Of a stretch of DNA of 64,000 nucleotides, positions 1 through 8,398 are shown piece by piece (within the stretch, counting starts at the first letter, position 1; each line of letters starts with the position of its first letter). Where the stretch lies: NCBI RefSeq assembly GCF_017313085.1, contig NZ_JAFLNF010000003.1:517046-581045 (forward strand), written 5' to 3'. A model generated the notes under the pieces. The model worked only from the letters and a program-made list of their open reading frames with translations, was not told the origin of the DNA and did not search any database. Source of the stretch: Roseibium limicola. Lineage in GTDB: Bacteria > Pseudomonadota > Alphaproteobacteria > Rhizobiales > Stappiaceae. Both the position numbers and the translations under genes were made by a program.

Positions 1-593
1 CCGGAAGTCACGCTGCCTTGCTCTTTTAGCTGATCAACGATGTCGAGGTGCGCAGAATCGAGGTTCTTGTCTTCCGCCAGGGCTGCACGTGTCACACGGC
101 CCTTGAAGTAGCCGTCGACGCGCGAGGATGTGAGGAAGTCAAACGGCACGGTGGTGCCAATGGCATCCGGGTTTGCCAGGACGAACTCACGCAGAGCACC
201 CGGAGCTCCAGAGGACATGATCTGCAACAGCTTTTTGCTGTCCATGTCGGTCGAGACACCTGCCGTCTTCAGCTTCTCGATCAGCACCGCACCGATGATA
301 TCGCGGTATTTGGAGGTCTTGACGATGGACTTTTCAGCCGCCTCAATTTCCGACTGCACCAGAGGAACAGGCAGGGAGATAGATGTCTGCGTGAAGGCAG
401 ACAGTCCGTTGCTCAGGATCGAGACCAGCAAGGCGACCAGGAAGAAGACGCCGATGCCAATGGCACCGATGCCATAGAACTTGAACCGTGTCTCCGCGGC
501 GTTGCGCTTTTTCGTGCGCTCATCGATCTCCAGCAGAGACTTGGAGCGAGCCGGTTCGCTTGCAGGTGTTGTGGTCAGCGTGACGTCGGTCAT
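1..593 (-). CDS. pstA: Phosphate ABC transporter permease PstA, N-terminal part (cut by window edge)
   Basis: Inner-membrane permease subunit of the high-affinity phosphate importer PstSCAB. About 197 residues are readable and the rest lies left of the window. The protein starts MTDVTLTTTP, has a basic linker (ERTKKRNAAETR), one clear membrane segment at about residues 38-61, and then a long soluble periplasmic stretch. This layout matches the DUF3333-type N-terminal extension of alphaproteobacterial PstA. The permease core is not visible. Its ATG overlaps the TGA of pstC (ATGA), so the two are translationally coupled. The order phoR-pstS-pstC-pstA on one strand supports the identity. No stop codon occurs in frame up to the edge. 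Confidence 0.9.
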   Translation of the reverse strand, partial: MTDVTLTTTPASEPARSKSLLEIDERTKKRNAAETRFKFYGIGAIGIGVFFLVALLVSILSNGLSAFTQTSISLPVPLVQSEIEAAEKSIVKTSKYRDIIGAVLIEKLKTAGVSTDMDSKKLLQIMSSGAPGALREFVLANPDAIGTTVPFDFLTSSRVDGYFKGRVTRAALAEDKNLDSAHLDIVDQLKEQGSVTS

Positions 594-2062
594 CAGTCGT
601 ACTGCTCCCGGTACTTGCGCACAATATAGAGGGCGAAGATGTTGAGGCCGAGGGTGATGACAAACAGTGTCATGCCCAGAGCAAAGGCGACCAGAGCTTC
701 AGGCGAGGCGAAATCCGCATCCCCGGTCAGCTGGCTGACGATCTTGGCGGTCACCGTCGTCATCGCGTCGAAGGGGTTCATGCTGAGCCTTGCAGCAGCA
801 CCTGCCCCCAGTACGACGATCATGGTTTCACCTATGGCGCGAGAGGCCGCCAGAAGGATAGCCCCGACAATTCCCGGAAGGGCTGCCGGCATGATGACCT
901 GCTTGACCGTTTCGGAATGTGTGGCGCCGAGCCCCAGGGATCCATCACGCATGGCCTGCGGCACAGCGTTGATGATGTCATCGGACAGAGAACTAACGAA
1001 AGGAATCAACATGATGCCCATCACCAGACCCGCGGTCATCACGGCGGTCCCGCCTTGCATCCAGCCGACGCCGAGTGCGCCATCGTTGCCGAAGATATCA
1101 ACCAGAAGAGGCCCGACTGTCAGGAGTGCAAAGAGCCCGTAAACGATGGTCGGGATGCCCGCCAGAACCTCCAACAGAGGCTTAGCCACAGCGCGCACCG
1201 TTGGAGAGGCATATTCCGACAGGTAGATCGCCGCGAACAGTCCAACCGGCACCGCGACCGCCAGAGCAATCAGCGAGATATAGAGAGTCGCCCAGATGAG
1301 GGGGAGAATTCCGAGTTCGGATCCACCACCGAAGCTGGGGCTCCAGACCAGACCGAAGAAGAAGTCTTCTGCCGGGTAAAGCGAGAAGAACTCGACTGTA
1401 TTGAAGATCAGCGAGAAGATAATCCCGACCGTGGTCAGAATCGCCAGCAGCGCCGCGAAAACCAGGATACCCTTGACCACTTGCTCGACGAAGTTGCGGG
1501 CGCGAAAATCCTTGTCCGTGCGACGGTAGGAAACCGCAAGGCCGCCAAGCGCAACAAGCAGGACAAGCACCGTGCGCATCCAGAACCCGGTAGCGGTCGC
1601 CGACCGGTAGGTTTGGGCCGCCTCAAGCTTTTCGGCCGTCACTTCGGCCCCAAGCGCAACACCGACCGCACCCAGCGTCTCGCGAATATCGGAAGACCCC
1701 GTGTTGAGCCTCGAAGCGTCTTGCGCCGTCAGAACACCGTTCTGAACCGCCAGATCAAGTCCGTCGGCGATCCGTCGAACGTCACTCATCACCAGCCCCA
1801 GCGTGCTCTCGGCAGCGGACTCGGCAGAGATCATTCCGGACACGGTGTGGTCCACCACGACTGGCTGGATAGCAAGCCATAGCAGAAGGGCCAGAAAGGT
1901 AGGCAACAGCACCGTCAGGGCACCGTTCCAGCCGTAGTAGCCAGGCAGCGAATGCAGCAAGCGGATATCACCTCCTGCAGATTTGAAAGCCCTGGACTTG
2001 GCCAACACATAGGCCAGGCCCGCTACGACAAGGATAGTTAGGAGCAGGAAGGATAACGCCAT
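593..2062 (-). CDS. pstC: Phosphate ABC transporter permease PstC
   Basis: Membrane permease subunit of the PstSCAB phosphate importer, 489 residues, longer than the roughly 320 of E. coli PstC. The extra N-terminal half has membrane segments at about 1-22 and 46-70, a periplasmic region at about 71-158, and a further segment at about 161-178. The BPD_transp_1 permease core covers about 255-485. The cytoplasmic EAA-type loop is at about 366-398, with the core DGSLGLGATHSETVKQ. Such long N-terminally extended PstC proteins are usual in Rhizobiales. It follows pstS after a 70-nt gap containing a strong hairpin and overlaps pstA by 1 nt (ATGA). Confidence 0.95.
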   Translation of the reverse strand: MALSFLLLTILVVAGLAYVLAKSRAFKSAGGDIRLLHSLPGYYGWNGALTVLLPTFLALLLWLAIQPVVVDHTVSGMISAESAAESTLGLVMSDVRRIADGLDLAVQNGVLTAQDASRLNTGSSDIRETLGAVGVALGAEVTAEKLEAAQTYRSATATGFWMRTVLVLLVALGGLAVSYRRTDKDFRARNFVEQVVKGILVFAALLAILTTVGIIFSLIFNTVEFFSLYPAEDFFFGLVWSPSFGGGSELGILPLIWATLYISLIALAVAVPVGLFAAIYLSEYASPTVRAVAKPLLEVLAGIPTIVYGLFALLTVGPLLVDIFGNDGALGVGWMQGGTAVMTAGLVMGIMLIPFVSSLSDDIINAVPQAMRDGSLGLGATHSETVKQVIMPAALPGIVGAILLAASRAIGETMIVVLGAGAAARLSMNPFDAMTTVTAKIVSQLTGDADFASPEALVAFALGMTLFVITLGLNIFALYIVRKYREQYD

Positions 2063-2093
2063 TATTCAAAAATCCGAACAGCAGGCAATAGAA

Positions 2094-2119
2094 GAGGGGC
2101 GGCCCAAAGGCCGCCCCTC
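2094..2119 (-). terminator. Intercistronic hairpin between pstS and pstC
   Basis: Perfect 11-bp inverted repeat (GAGGGGCGGCC paired with GGCCGCCCCTC) around a 4-nt loop, just after the pstS stop codon. On the minus strand it is followed by TTCTATT, not a clean U-tract. It is therefore more likely a leaky terminator or a 3' stabilising stem than a full stop. Such stems are a usual way to make the binding protein in excess over the permeases. Confidence 0.6.
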
Positions 2120-2132
2120 AGGCGTCAGATAC

Positions 2133-3170
2133 TTAGTTCATTGTCGCTTCGTTGGCGACAGCGTCCTGAGTAGCAGCCAGTTCCGGATCGGAAACCAGGC
2201 CGTACTGAGCCAGCGGGCCATCAGAGCCGGCCAGTTCGTCGGAGATGAAGAACTGAGCGTATTCTTTCAGACCAGGGATCACGCCGATGTGGGCCTTCTT
2301 GACGTAGAAGAACAGCGGACGGGAAACCGGATATTCGCCGGTGGAGATGGTCTCTGTGGACGGAGCCACACCAGACATGGTGGCAACCTTCAGCTTGTCA
2401 GTGTTGTTTTCGTAGAAAGCAAGACCGAAGACACCGACGCCGTTCTGGTTGGCGTCGATGCGAGCGAGGGTTTCTGTGTAGTCACCGTCGATATCAACAG
2501 ACTTGCCGTCGGTGCGGACAGACATACAAGCGCCTTCCGCATCATCTTCGGACATGCCGCTGTCGACCATGGCTTTCATGGCGCCAGTGTCTTCACAGCC
2601 CTGCAGCAGGACCTTTTCTTCGAAGACTTCACGTGTACCGTGCTTGGTGCCCGGGATAAAGGCAGCAATTTCAGCATCCGGGAGGTCAGCGTTTGCTTCA
2701 GCCCATGTGCCGTAAGGGTTAGCGACAAGCTCGCCGTCCTTCAGCACCTTGGCGCCGAGAGCATTGTACCAATCAGACGGTGTGAAAGCTGTGAACGCCG
2801 GGCCATCCTTCTGGGAGGCGAAAACGATCCCATCATAACCGATGCGGACTTCGATGATGTCGGTCACGCCGTTTTCAGCACAAGCCTTGATCTCTTTTTC
2901 GCGGATCGCGCGGGAAGCGTTTGCAACGTCGATGGTGTTTTCACCAACGCCTGTGCAGAACTTCTTCAGGCCAGCGGAAGAGCCGCCGGATTCAACCACA
3001 GGGGTCGGGAAGTCGGTGTTTTCGCCAAAAGCTTCAGCAACGATGGAAGCGTAAGGCAGAACGGTAGAAGAACCAGCAACCTGGATCTGGTCGCGAGCCT
3101 GGGCGGCGCCGGAAACAGCGGTGGCAGCAACGGCCAGAGCAGCGGCGGAAACGAGGGTCTTGAATTTCAC
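2133..3170 (-). CDS. pstS: Phosphate ABC transporter substrate-binding protein PstS
   Basis: Periplasmic phosphate-binding protein of PstSCAB, 345 residues from the GTG start chosen here. A longer frame begins with TTG eight codons upstream, but the GTG has a GGGAG Shine-Dalgarno 7 nt before it and directly opens a standard signal peptide (VKFKTLVSAAALAVAATA, cleavage after AQA). The mature protein starts RDQIQVAGSSTVLPYA, the usual PstS N-terminal phosphate loop. Later family features are ESGGSSAG, the lobe with SRAIREKE, and GTKHGTREVFEE. It is first in the pstSCA run and is preceded by a phased PHO box about 100 nt upstream. Confidence 0.95.
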   Translation of the reverse strand: MKFKTLVSAAALAVAATAVSGAAQARDQIQVAGSSTVLPYASIVAEAFGENTDFPTPVVESGGSSAGLKKFCTGVGENTIDVANASRAIREKEIKACAENGVTDIIEVRIGYDGIVFASQKDGPAFTAFTPSDWYNALGAKVLKDGELVANPYGTWAEANADLPDAEIAAFIPGTKHGTREVFEEKVLLQGCEDTGAMKAMVDSGMSEDDAEGACMSVRTDGKSVDIDGDYTETLARIDANQNGVGVFGLAFYENNTDKLKVATMSGVAPSTETISTGEYPVSRPLFFYVKKAHIGVIPGLKEYAQFFISDELAGSDGPLAQYGLVSDPELAATQDAVANEATMN

Positions 3171-3269
3171 TTGACCACTCCCTTTGAATGTCAAGGTTTC
3201 TATCTATTCGCTAGGGTCTTCGTTGCCCGAGCGACAGCGAGGAACCTAGTGGGGACTGATGTGACTTCT

Positions 3270-3298
3270 ATGACGAATTTATATCAGTTTTATGACTT
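3270..3298 (-). promoter_or_regulatory. Candidate PHO box (PhoB-binding repeats) upstream of pstS
   Basis: On the minus strand three 7-mers, AAGTCAT, CTGATAT and TCGTCAT, occur with an exact 11-nt period, separated by A/T-rich 4-nt spacers (AAAA, AAAT). The known PhoB target is CTGTCAT-type 7-mers repeated every 11 nt with A/T-rich spacers. The block lies about 100 nt before the pstS start, between phoR and pstS. Individual repeats match the consensus imperfectly, so the phasing and the position carry most of the weight. Confidence 0.55.
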
Positions 3299-3567
3299 TA
3301 TAAGCCTCTGAAATTTAACGACTAATCTAAATGATTCACATTACCTCCATGAAACTCCTGGTGTTTCATTACATTTGCCCCTCCGTAAATCTATCTAGCT
3401 CGACCTACTGGGGTGCCGAGTCCTGGAGTCTGCAGACAACAGGCGACAATGATCGCGACATGAGCGTGCATTTTGAAAAGGCAGCATGAGAAAGTCAGGT
3501 CGTCTGGCGTCAGTCAAATCACACGACAGCAGAAACAGATTCGCGGCCGAAACCCACGTAAAAAAGC
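3299..3567. other. phoR-pstS intergenic DNA
   Basis: A/T-richer non-coding DNA between the phoR stop and the PHO box. No convincing gene on either strand, no tRNA-like sequence and no strong hairpin were seen. It probably carries the distal part of the pst promoter region. Confidence 0.5.
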
Positions 3568-4944
3568 CTATTCGGCTTGCGCAGGCAGCGGGACGGAGAG
3601 AGCGAGCTCGATGTCACTCTCCTGATGAGGCAGCTCACCGGCGAAGACGACGGAGAAGGTCGCCCCCTTCCCCAACTCGCTTGCCACTTCGATCCTGGCC
3701 CGATGGCGGGTCAGGATGTGCTTGACGATCGCCAGTCCCAGACCAGTGCCTTTCATTGCACGACTGGAGGCCACATCCACCCGATAGAACCGTTCTGTCA
3801 GACGCGGAAGATGTTCCGCAGGAATGCCCTCGCCATAGTCACGTACCTGCAGGCACCAGTGCTTGCCGCCGGTTTCCTGGCGTTTGACCACGAGATCAAC
3901 GCGCTTGCCTTGACTGCCGTACTTCAGCGCATTCTCAAGCAGATTTTCCGTCACCTGGATCAGTTCGTCCCGGTCGCCACGGATCATGACCGGCGTATCT
4001 GGACTTTCGGTATGAACCTCCAGACCCAGCTCCCGCGCAAGCGGTGCCAATGCATCGGCACTGTGGCGGACGATCTCGACCAGATCCGTCTTTTCAGCTG
4101 GCTGAACATGCGCTTTCAGCTCGATCCGAGACAAGGAGAGAATATCGTCAATCAACCGACGCATCCGGCCCGACTGTTCCAGCATGATGGCGAGGAAGCG
4201 ATTGCGCGCGTCCGTGTCGTCTTTCGCCGGTCCCTGCAGGGTTTCTATAAAACCTGTCAGAGAAGCAAGCGGGGTGCGCAGCTCGTGGCTGGCGTTGGCC
4301 ACGAAATCGGTTCTCATCCGCTCCAGCCGACGTTGTTCGGTCTGGTTCTGGATCACCACGAGAACAAAGTCCGGGGCAGCCCCGCCGCCGCCCTGCTCCG
4401 CCTGCCCCGGCATGTAGATAGGCGCCAAGTGGGCTTCGAACCAGGCTTCCGTCGGCACCTTTTCAGTCCAGGTGATCTGAGCCGGACGGCCTTCGACGCA
4501 AACCCGATCGAAGGCTTCAAGCAGCGATGGAGCGCGCAAGGAGAACGACAACGGATCGCCCGGCTTGACCGCCCCGTAAAATTTGGAGGCCGCCTCATTG
4601 ACGTATCGGGTGATCCCGCGTCCATCGGCCACGAAGCACGGGTTTGGCAAAGCGTCTACAGTCAGCTTCATTCCGGTGCCAGGCCACATGCGACGTAACC
4701 GGCGTTGTTTCACCGCCTGCAGCTTTCGCGTCCGCGCCTTGCGTGGAAGATAGGCAATCATGCCGGTAAGCCCGATAACGACCGCGCCGCAAACCACGCC
4801 TGGCACCTGATAAAATGCATTCGCCAGCAGAGCCAGAATCGCGATCGCGACAATCGGCCACCGCGCTTCGGTCACACGTGTCCAAGGCGTAGCTGGCAAA
4901 TATACCGCCATCGGGTCCGTCTGACTATCGTTGGTCTGGCTCAT
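3568..4944 (-). CDS. phoR: Phosphate regulon sensor histidine kinase PhoR
   Basis: Membrane sensor kinase expected to phosphorylate PhoB under phosphate limitation; 458 residues. Two membrane segments at about 29-45 and 47-66 are followed by a PAS domain (about 90-205, with LPNPCFVADGRG). The HisKA domain has the phosphoacceptor His220 in FVANASHELRTPLASL. The HATPase_c domain shows all boxes: ENLLENALKYG (N), RDYGEGIP (G1), LTERFYRVD (F) and GTGLGLAIVKH (G2). It sits directly upstream of pstSCA on the same strand, the rhizobial arrangement in which pstB, phoU and phoB usually follow. Those would lie left of the window. Confidence 0.9.
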   Translation of the reverse strand: MSQTNDSQTDPMAVYLPATPWTRVTEARWPIVAIAILALLANAFYQVPGVVCGAVVIGLTGMIAYLPRKARTRKLQAVKQRRLRRMWPGTGMKLTVDALPNPCFVADGRGITRYVNEAASKFYGAVKPGDPLSFSLRAPSLLEAFDRVCVEGRPAQITWTEKVPTEAWFEAHLAPIYMPGQAEQGGGGAAPDFVLVVIQNQTEQRRLERMRTDFVANASHELRTPLASLTGFIETLQGPAKDDTDARNRFLAIMLEQSGRMRRLIDDILSLSRIELKAHVQPAEKTDLVEIVRHSADALAPLARELGLEVHTESPDTPVMIRGDRDELIQVTENLLENALKYGSQGKRVDLVVKRQETGGKHWCLQVRDYGEGIPAEHLPRLTERFYRVDVASSRAMKGTGLGLAIVKHILTRHRARIEVASELGKGATFSVVFAGELPHQESDIELALSVPLPAQAE

Positions 4945-5238
4945 GGGTAAAATCTGTTGGTCCGAGAGGGAATAGGCGCTTAGTCGGCTTTGCTTCGATG
5001 TTCGGTACAGAAAGCGATATCATCCTGCAATGGGGGAGGCAGATAACATAGGTTGCATGTCATTCTGGCGACAATGGCGCAAAAACACCTAACGCCTGGG
5101 CATTCGCCCTTGTTTGCTGCCCCAGATGCTCACCACCCCGCACTTGCAGCCAGTGGCAGGCTATGGCAGCTCTCTTCAGCGCCCATTCGGTTTAGCCCCT
5201 GCTCCTCTCAAGCCCTCGCCATCTTCCGGGAGACTTTC

Positions 5239-6138
5239 TTGCAACACGAGCGAAATTTCGATCCTGCCTATGAGACTGCCATTGAGGTCATGCCAGGCAT
5301 TCGCCGGATGACCGTGCAGAACCCCGGCCCTTTCACCTTCTTCGGTACCAACAGCTACATCATCGGTCACGAGGACGTGGCGATCCTCGATCCAGGCCCG
5401 CTGCATGAAAAGCATATGCATGCCTTGCTCCGCGCAACGCAGGGACAAAAAGTTGAGGCAATCCTGGTCAGTCACACCCACATGGATCATTCTCCCGGCG
5501 CCAAGGCCCTGCAGGCGGTAACCGGCGCTCCGATCATTGGTTGCGGGGCCCATCGCCCAGCGCGGGACCTGGCAGCAATGGAAACCAATGCGCTTGATGC
5601 CAGCGCCGACAAAGACTACCGGCCCGATCAGGAGCTGGGTGACGGCGAGCGTTACGCCATCGGCGGGTTCACTCTGGAAGCCGTCCCCACCCCAGGGCAC
5701 ACGGCCAATCATTTGTGCTTTGCCGTTGAAGGCACCGAAGTTCTGTTTTCAGCCGATCACGTCATGGCCTGGTCGACCAGTATCGTCGCACCGCCGGACG
5801 GTGCCATGTCCGACTACATGGCCTCTCTGGAGCGGCTACAGGCCCGCGCGGAGGATCATTTCCTGCCCGGCCACGGCGCAGCGGTCACCCAGGCGCATGA
5901 GTATATGAGCGCGCTGTGGGACCACCGCAAAGCCCGCGAAAAGGCCATCGCCGGGTGTTTGTCTGGTAACCCACTCTCGATTCCGCAGATCGTCGAGCTG
6001 GTTTATCAGGGATTGGACCCAATGCTGAAGCCAGCAGCCGGCCTGTCCGTTTTCGCCCACCTTGAGGATCTGACCAGCCAAGGCATCGTCAAAGCAGTGC
6101 CGAGTGCGAGTTTGCAAGCAGTTTACATGACGCCATGA
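5239..6138 (+). CDS. MBL-fold metallo-hydrolase
   Basis: Metallo-beta-lactamase-fold hydrolase of the glyoxalase-II/LACTB2-like type; the substrate is unknown. The metal motif HTHMDH (HxHxDH) lies in ILVSHTHMDHSPGA. Further metal positions are in PTPGHTANHL and FSADHVMAWS, and a C-terminal winged-helix-like tail follows, as in LACTB2-type proteins. The frame is open further upstream to an ATG at 5053, but that extension looks non-coding. A TTG at 5239 has a GGGAG Shine-Dalgarno 6 nt before it and gives a 299-residue protein beginning at the conserved FDPAY..VMPGIRRM region. It is divergent from phoR across about 294 nt in which nothing else was recognised. Confidence 0.82.
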   Translation: MQHERNFDPAYETAIEVMPGIRRMTVQNPGPFTFFGTNSYIIGHEDVAILDPGPLHEKHMHALLRATQGQKVEAILVSHTHMDHSPGAKALQAVTGAPIIGCGAHRPARDLAAMETNALDASADKDYRPDQELGDGERYAIGGFTLEAVPTPGHTANHLCFAVEGTEVLFSADHVMAWSTSIVAPPDGAMSDYMASLERLQARAEDHFLPGHGAAVTQAHEYMSALWDHRKAREKAIAGCLSGNPLSIPQIVELVYQGLDPMLKPAAGLSVFAHLEDLTSQGIVKAVPSASLQAVYMTP

Positions 6139-6177
6139 CAAGCAAGAAACTACGGCTTCGAAGGTGCAACTTGCAGG

Positions 6178-7143
6178 TTACGTTTCAGGCCCTGCAGGCA
6201 TCAAAAGATCCTCTGCCGGTGCGGTTTGATCCCCCTCAAGATCCGGGAGATAGGGCTTGAAGCCGGGAAGCGGTGCACGACCGCCTTCTGCAAAGCCGGG
6301 TGTACCATCAAGCAGCAATCGGCCTTGCTCATCCAGGCGCTCATGCAGCGCCACATCTTGCGCTTCCACCTCTCCATATGTTTCCAACAGAACATCATCG
6401 ATGCCCGCCAATACCTCACGAATGCGGTCGGCATTGCTATCGAGATCCCGCAGCCCTGTCTGTGAAGATGATCGCAGATCCAGCAAGGCGCCCATCGGGT
6501 CAGGACGGATCCGTACTACAAAGTCCTTGACCAGTCCGAGAAGCGGGCTGCGAACCCGTGCCTGCAGGCGGGTCGGCATATCCGGGAGGTCGGGCAAGGT
6601 CTCGTCAATCAAGGTCCAGCCATCCCGGCTCAACACTTCGCGCGCTGCACTATGCACCCGAGACGGCGACATCCGGTAGCGGCGCGGGACAATATCAAAC
6701 GGATGTTCACCATCGTCCTGGCCGGTGAAGACCAACGGGCGACCGAATGTCCAGGCAGGCCCGGTTTGCAAGGCACCGGACGTACGGATCACCGGTGGAT
6801 CATTGGGATTGGTGCTGATGTCGGATGCGCCTTCCAGCACCAATGGCGCGGCGATCAATGCAGACGCCGGAAGCAGTGCGACGAAGCCATACACCAGGCC
6901 GAACCCGGCATGCGTGAATCCGCGACCGCCGAAGCGCCAGAGCTGTGCGAAGGCGATCATCGCCAGAGCGATCGCAAAAAGACCAAGTCCGGCGGCCAAC
7001 ATGATTGCCAGCACCATGTCCCAAACGCCGATCGCATCCAGGCGGTGCCCCAGCACTGCAATCAGGCTGACCGGCAACCCAAGAGCGCCGAAAATACGGC
7101 TTACCCTGGCCGTTTTCGCTTGAAACAAGGGGAACCGCTTCAT
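6178..7143 (-). CDS. DUF1499 family membrane protein
   Basis: Membrane-anchored protein of unknown function, 321 residues from the ATG used here; a longer frame begins with TTG at 7164. Three hydrophobic segments lie in the first 110 residues (for example LAIMLAAGLGLFAIALAMIA). The soluble DUF1499 domain follows, recognised by the DISTNPNDPPV motif and the region where paralogs carry a LLGLVKDFVVRIRPD strand. The C-terminal tail is acidic and Pro-rich. It is convergent with the MBL hydrolase (39 nt apart) and divergent from corA. No catalytic residues are apparent, so the role stays open. Confidence 0.75.
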   Translation of the reverse strand: MKRFPLFQAKTARVSRIFGALGLPVSLIAVLGHRLDAIGVWDMVLAIMLAAGLGLFAIALAMIAFAQLWRFGGRGFTHAGFGLVYGFVALLPASALIAAPLVLEGASDISTNPNDPPVIRTSGALQTGPAWTFGRPLVFTGQDDGEHPFDIVPRRYRMSPSRVHSAAREVLSRDGWTLIDETLPDLPDMPTRLQARVRSPLLGLVKDFVVRIRPDPMGALLDLRSSSQTGLRDLDSNADRIREVLAGIDDVLLETYGEVEAQDVALHERLDEQGRLLLDGTPGFAEGGRAPLPGFKPYLPDLEGDQTAPAEDLLMPAGPET

Positions 7144-7403
7144 GTTGCTGAAATCCCACGCCAAGCAGTTTGTGCGTCAAGATTTCGCGCAACCCGGGTC
7201 TCAACTGGTCTGATCGTCATGTGCATTCGTGTCGTGCCATCGTCGAGATCGGATTTCCTGCAATGAAGTCATGGACAAAAGCTTGTCACTGGCTTCAGGC
7301 TGATGTTCAACCATAGAACCAATCCTGACGCATTTTCACAAGCATTGGATATGCTGATCCCAAGGCTGACCAGATTGAGCGCCCTTGATGACGGAGTTAT
7401 TTC

Positions 7404-8378
7404 ATGATTTTCGCGTATGTGCCGACGGTTCAGGGACTTGAAAAAATCCAGGTTGAAACCGGGACGGCCATCCCGCCGACCTCGGTCTGGATCGACCTTT
7501 TGCGTCCCAACCGTGATGAGCAACTAGCAGCGGAACGGTTGATGGGAGCCGAAATCCCAACCCGAGGCGAGATGGGGTCCATCGAGGCCTCTGCCCGCTT
7601 TTATGAGGAACCGGGCGCCCTGGTCATGACGACGCTCTTCCCGATCGCAGCACAGACCCCGGATCCCGAGGTCTCCTCCGTGACTTTCGTCATATCTTCC
7701 AAGCGGCTCGTCACCGTGCGCTACGGCGAACCCACATCGCTGAGCCAGTTTTCCCGCAAGGCCACCTCAACACGAGACATCGCTCATACCGGTCCGGGCG
7801 TTTTCGTCGCCCTGCTGGAAATTGTCGTTGACCGCTGTGCCGACGTGATGGAGGAAGCCTCCGCCAACGTCGATCAGATGAGCCTGAGGGTGTTTGAAAG
7901 CGGCATTTCAGCGCGAAAGAGCGCGCTTTATCAGCAGGCGATCAAGGAACAGGGCCGGATCGGACTTCAGGTCTCGAAAATGCACGACGTCTGTACCGGG
8001 CTCTCCCGGATGTCTCTGTTTCTTGATGTTCACTCCGAAAAGGTCTCCTTGCAGGACAAACAAAGGAAACTGCTCAAGAGCTTTGGCCGCGACGTCCACT
8101 CCATCAAAGAGCATGGGGACGCGCTCGACAGTCGGCTTTCATTCCTGCTCGATGCGACCATCGGACTGGTCAACCTGGAGCAAAACCAGACAGCCAAGAC
8201 CTACTCCGTCCTCGGGCTGATCTTCCTGCCACCAACACTGGTCGCGTCCATCTATGGAATGAACTTCCAATCGATGCCAGAGCTGAGCTGGCAACACGGA
8301 TTCGAATACGCCTTGGCCATGATGGGAGGTCTGGTGTTGCTGACTTACCTGGTGCTGCGTCTGAGGCGACTGCTGTAA
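7404..8378 (+). CDS. corA: CorA-type magnesium/divalent-cation transporter
   Basis: Inner-membrane Mg2+ channel of the CorA family, 324 residues. A long cytoplasmic alpha/beta and helical N-terminal domain (about 1-260) is followed by two C-terminal membrane helices. The signature GMN is present in ASIYGMNFQSMPELSW at the end of the first helix. The loop after it contains acidic and hydrophobic residues as in other CorA pores. The ATG is preceded by ACGGAG at 7 nt. Its last codons encode one arm of a 17-bp inverted repeat that forms a hairpin across the stop codon. Metal specificity (Mg, Co, Zn) cannot be read from the sequence. Confidence 0.9.
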   Translation: MIFAYVPTVQGLEKIQVETGTAIPPTSVWIDLLRPNRDEQLAAERLMGAEIPTRGEMGSIEASARFYEEPGALVMTTLFPIAAQTPDPEVSSVTFVISSKRLVTVRYGEPTSLSQFSRKATSTRDIAHTGPGVFVALLEIVVDRCADVMEEASANVDQMSLRVFESGISARKSALYQQAIKEQGRIGLQVSKMHDVCTGLSRMSLFLDVHSEKVSLQDKQRKLLKSFGRDVHSIKEHGDALDSRLSFLLDATIGLVNLEQNQTAKTYSVLGLIFLPPTLVASIYGMNFQSMPELSWQHGFEYALAMMGGLVLLTYLVLRLRRLL

Positions 8379-8397
8379 GCCGCCTCAGACGCAGCAC
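8352..8397. terminator. 17-bp inverted repeat spanning the corA stop, between convergent corA and pdxH
   Basis: Perfect 17-bp stem: GTGCTGCGTCTGAGGCG at 8352-8368 pairs with its complement at 8381-8397, around a 12-nt loop holding the corA TAA. The left arm is coding sequence for the CorA C-terminus (RLRRLL). It ends 1 nt before the pdxH stop. There is no U-tract on either side, so it may act as a bidirectional block or as a 3'-end stabiliser. Confidence 0.6.
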
Positions 8398-8398
8398 A

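Noticed and set aside
917..1882. Long plus-strand open frame antisense to pstC
   Set aside because: Pure shadow of a well-supported permease gene; composition is Arg/Gln-rich and not protein-like.
3259..3265. Fourth PHO-box-like unit (GTCACAT) after the three phased repeats
   Set aside because: Its GTCA is shifted out of the 11-nt phase, so it was not counted as part of the box.
5053..5238. Upstream extension of the MBL-fold protein
   Set aside because: The extension has Pro/Ser/His-rich non-family sequence; the internal TTG with GGGAG gives the expected N-terminus.
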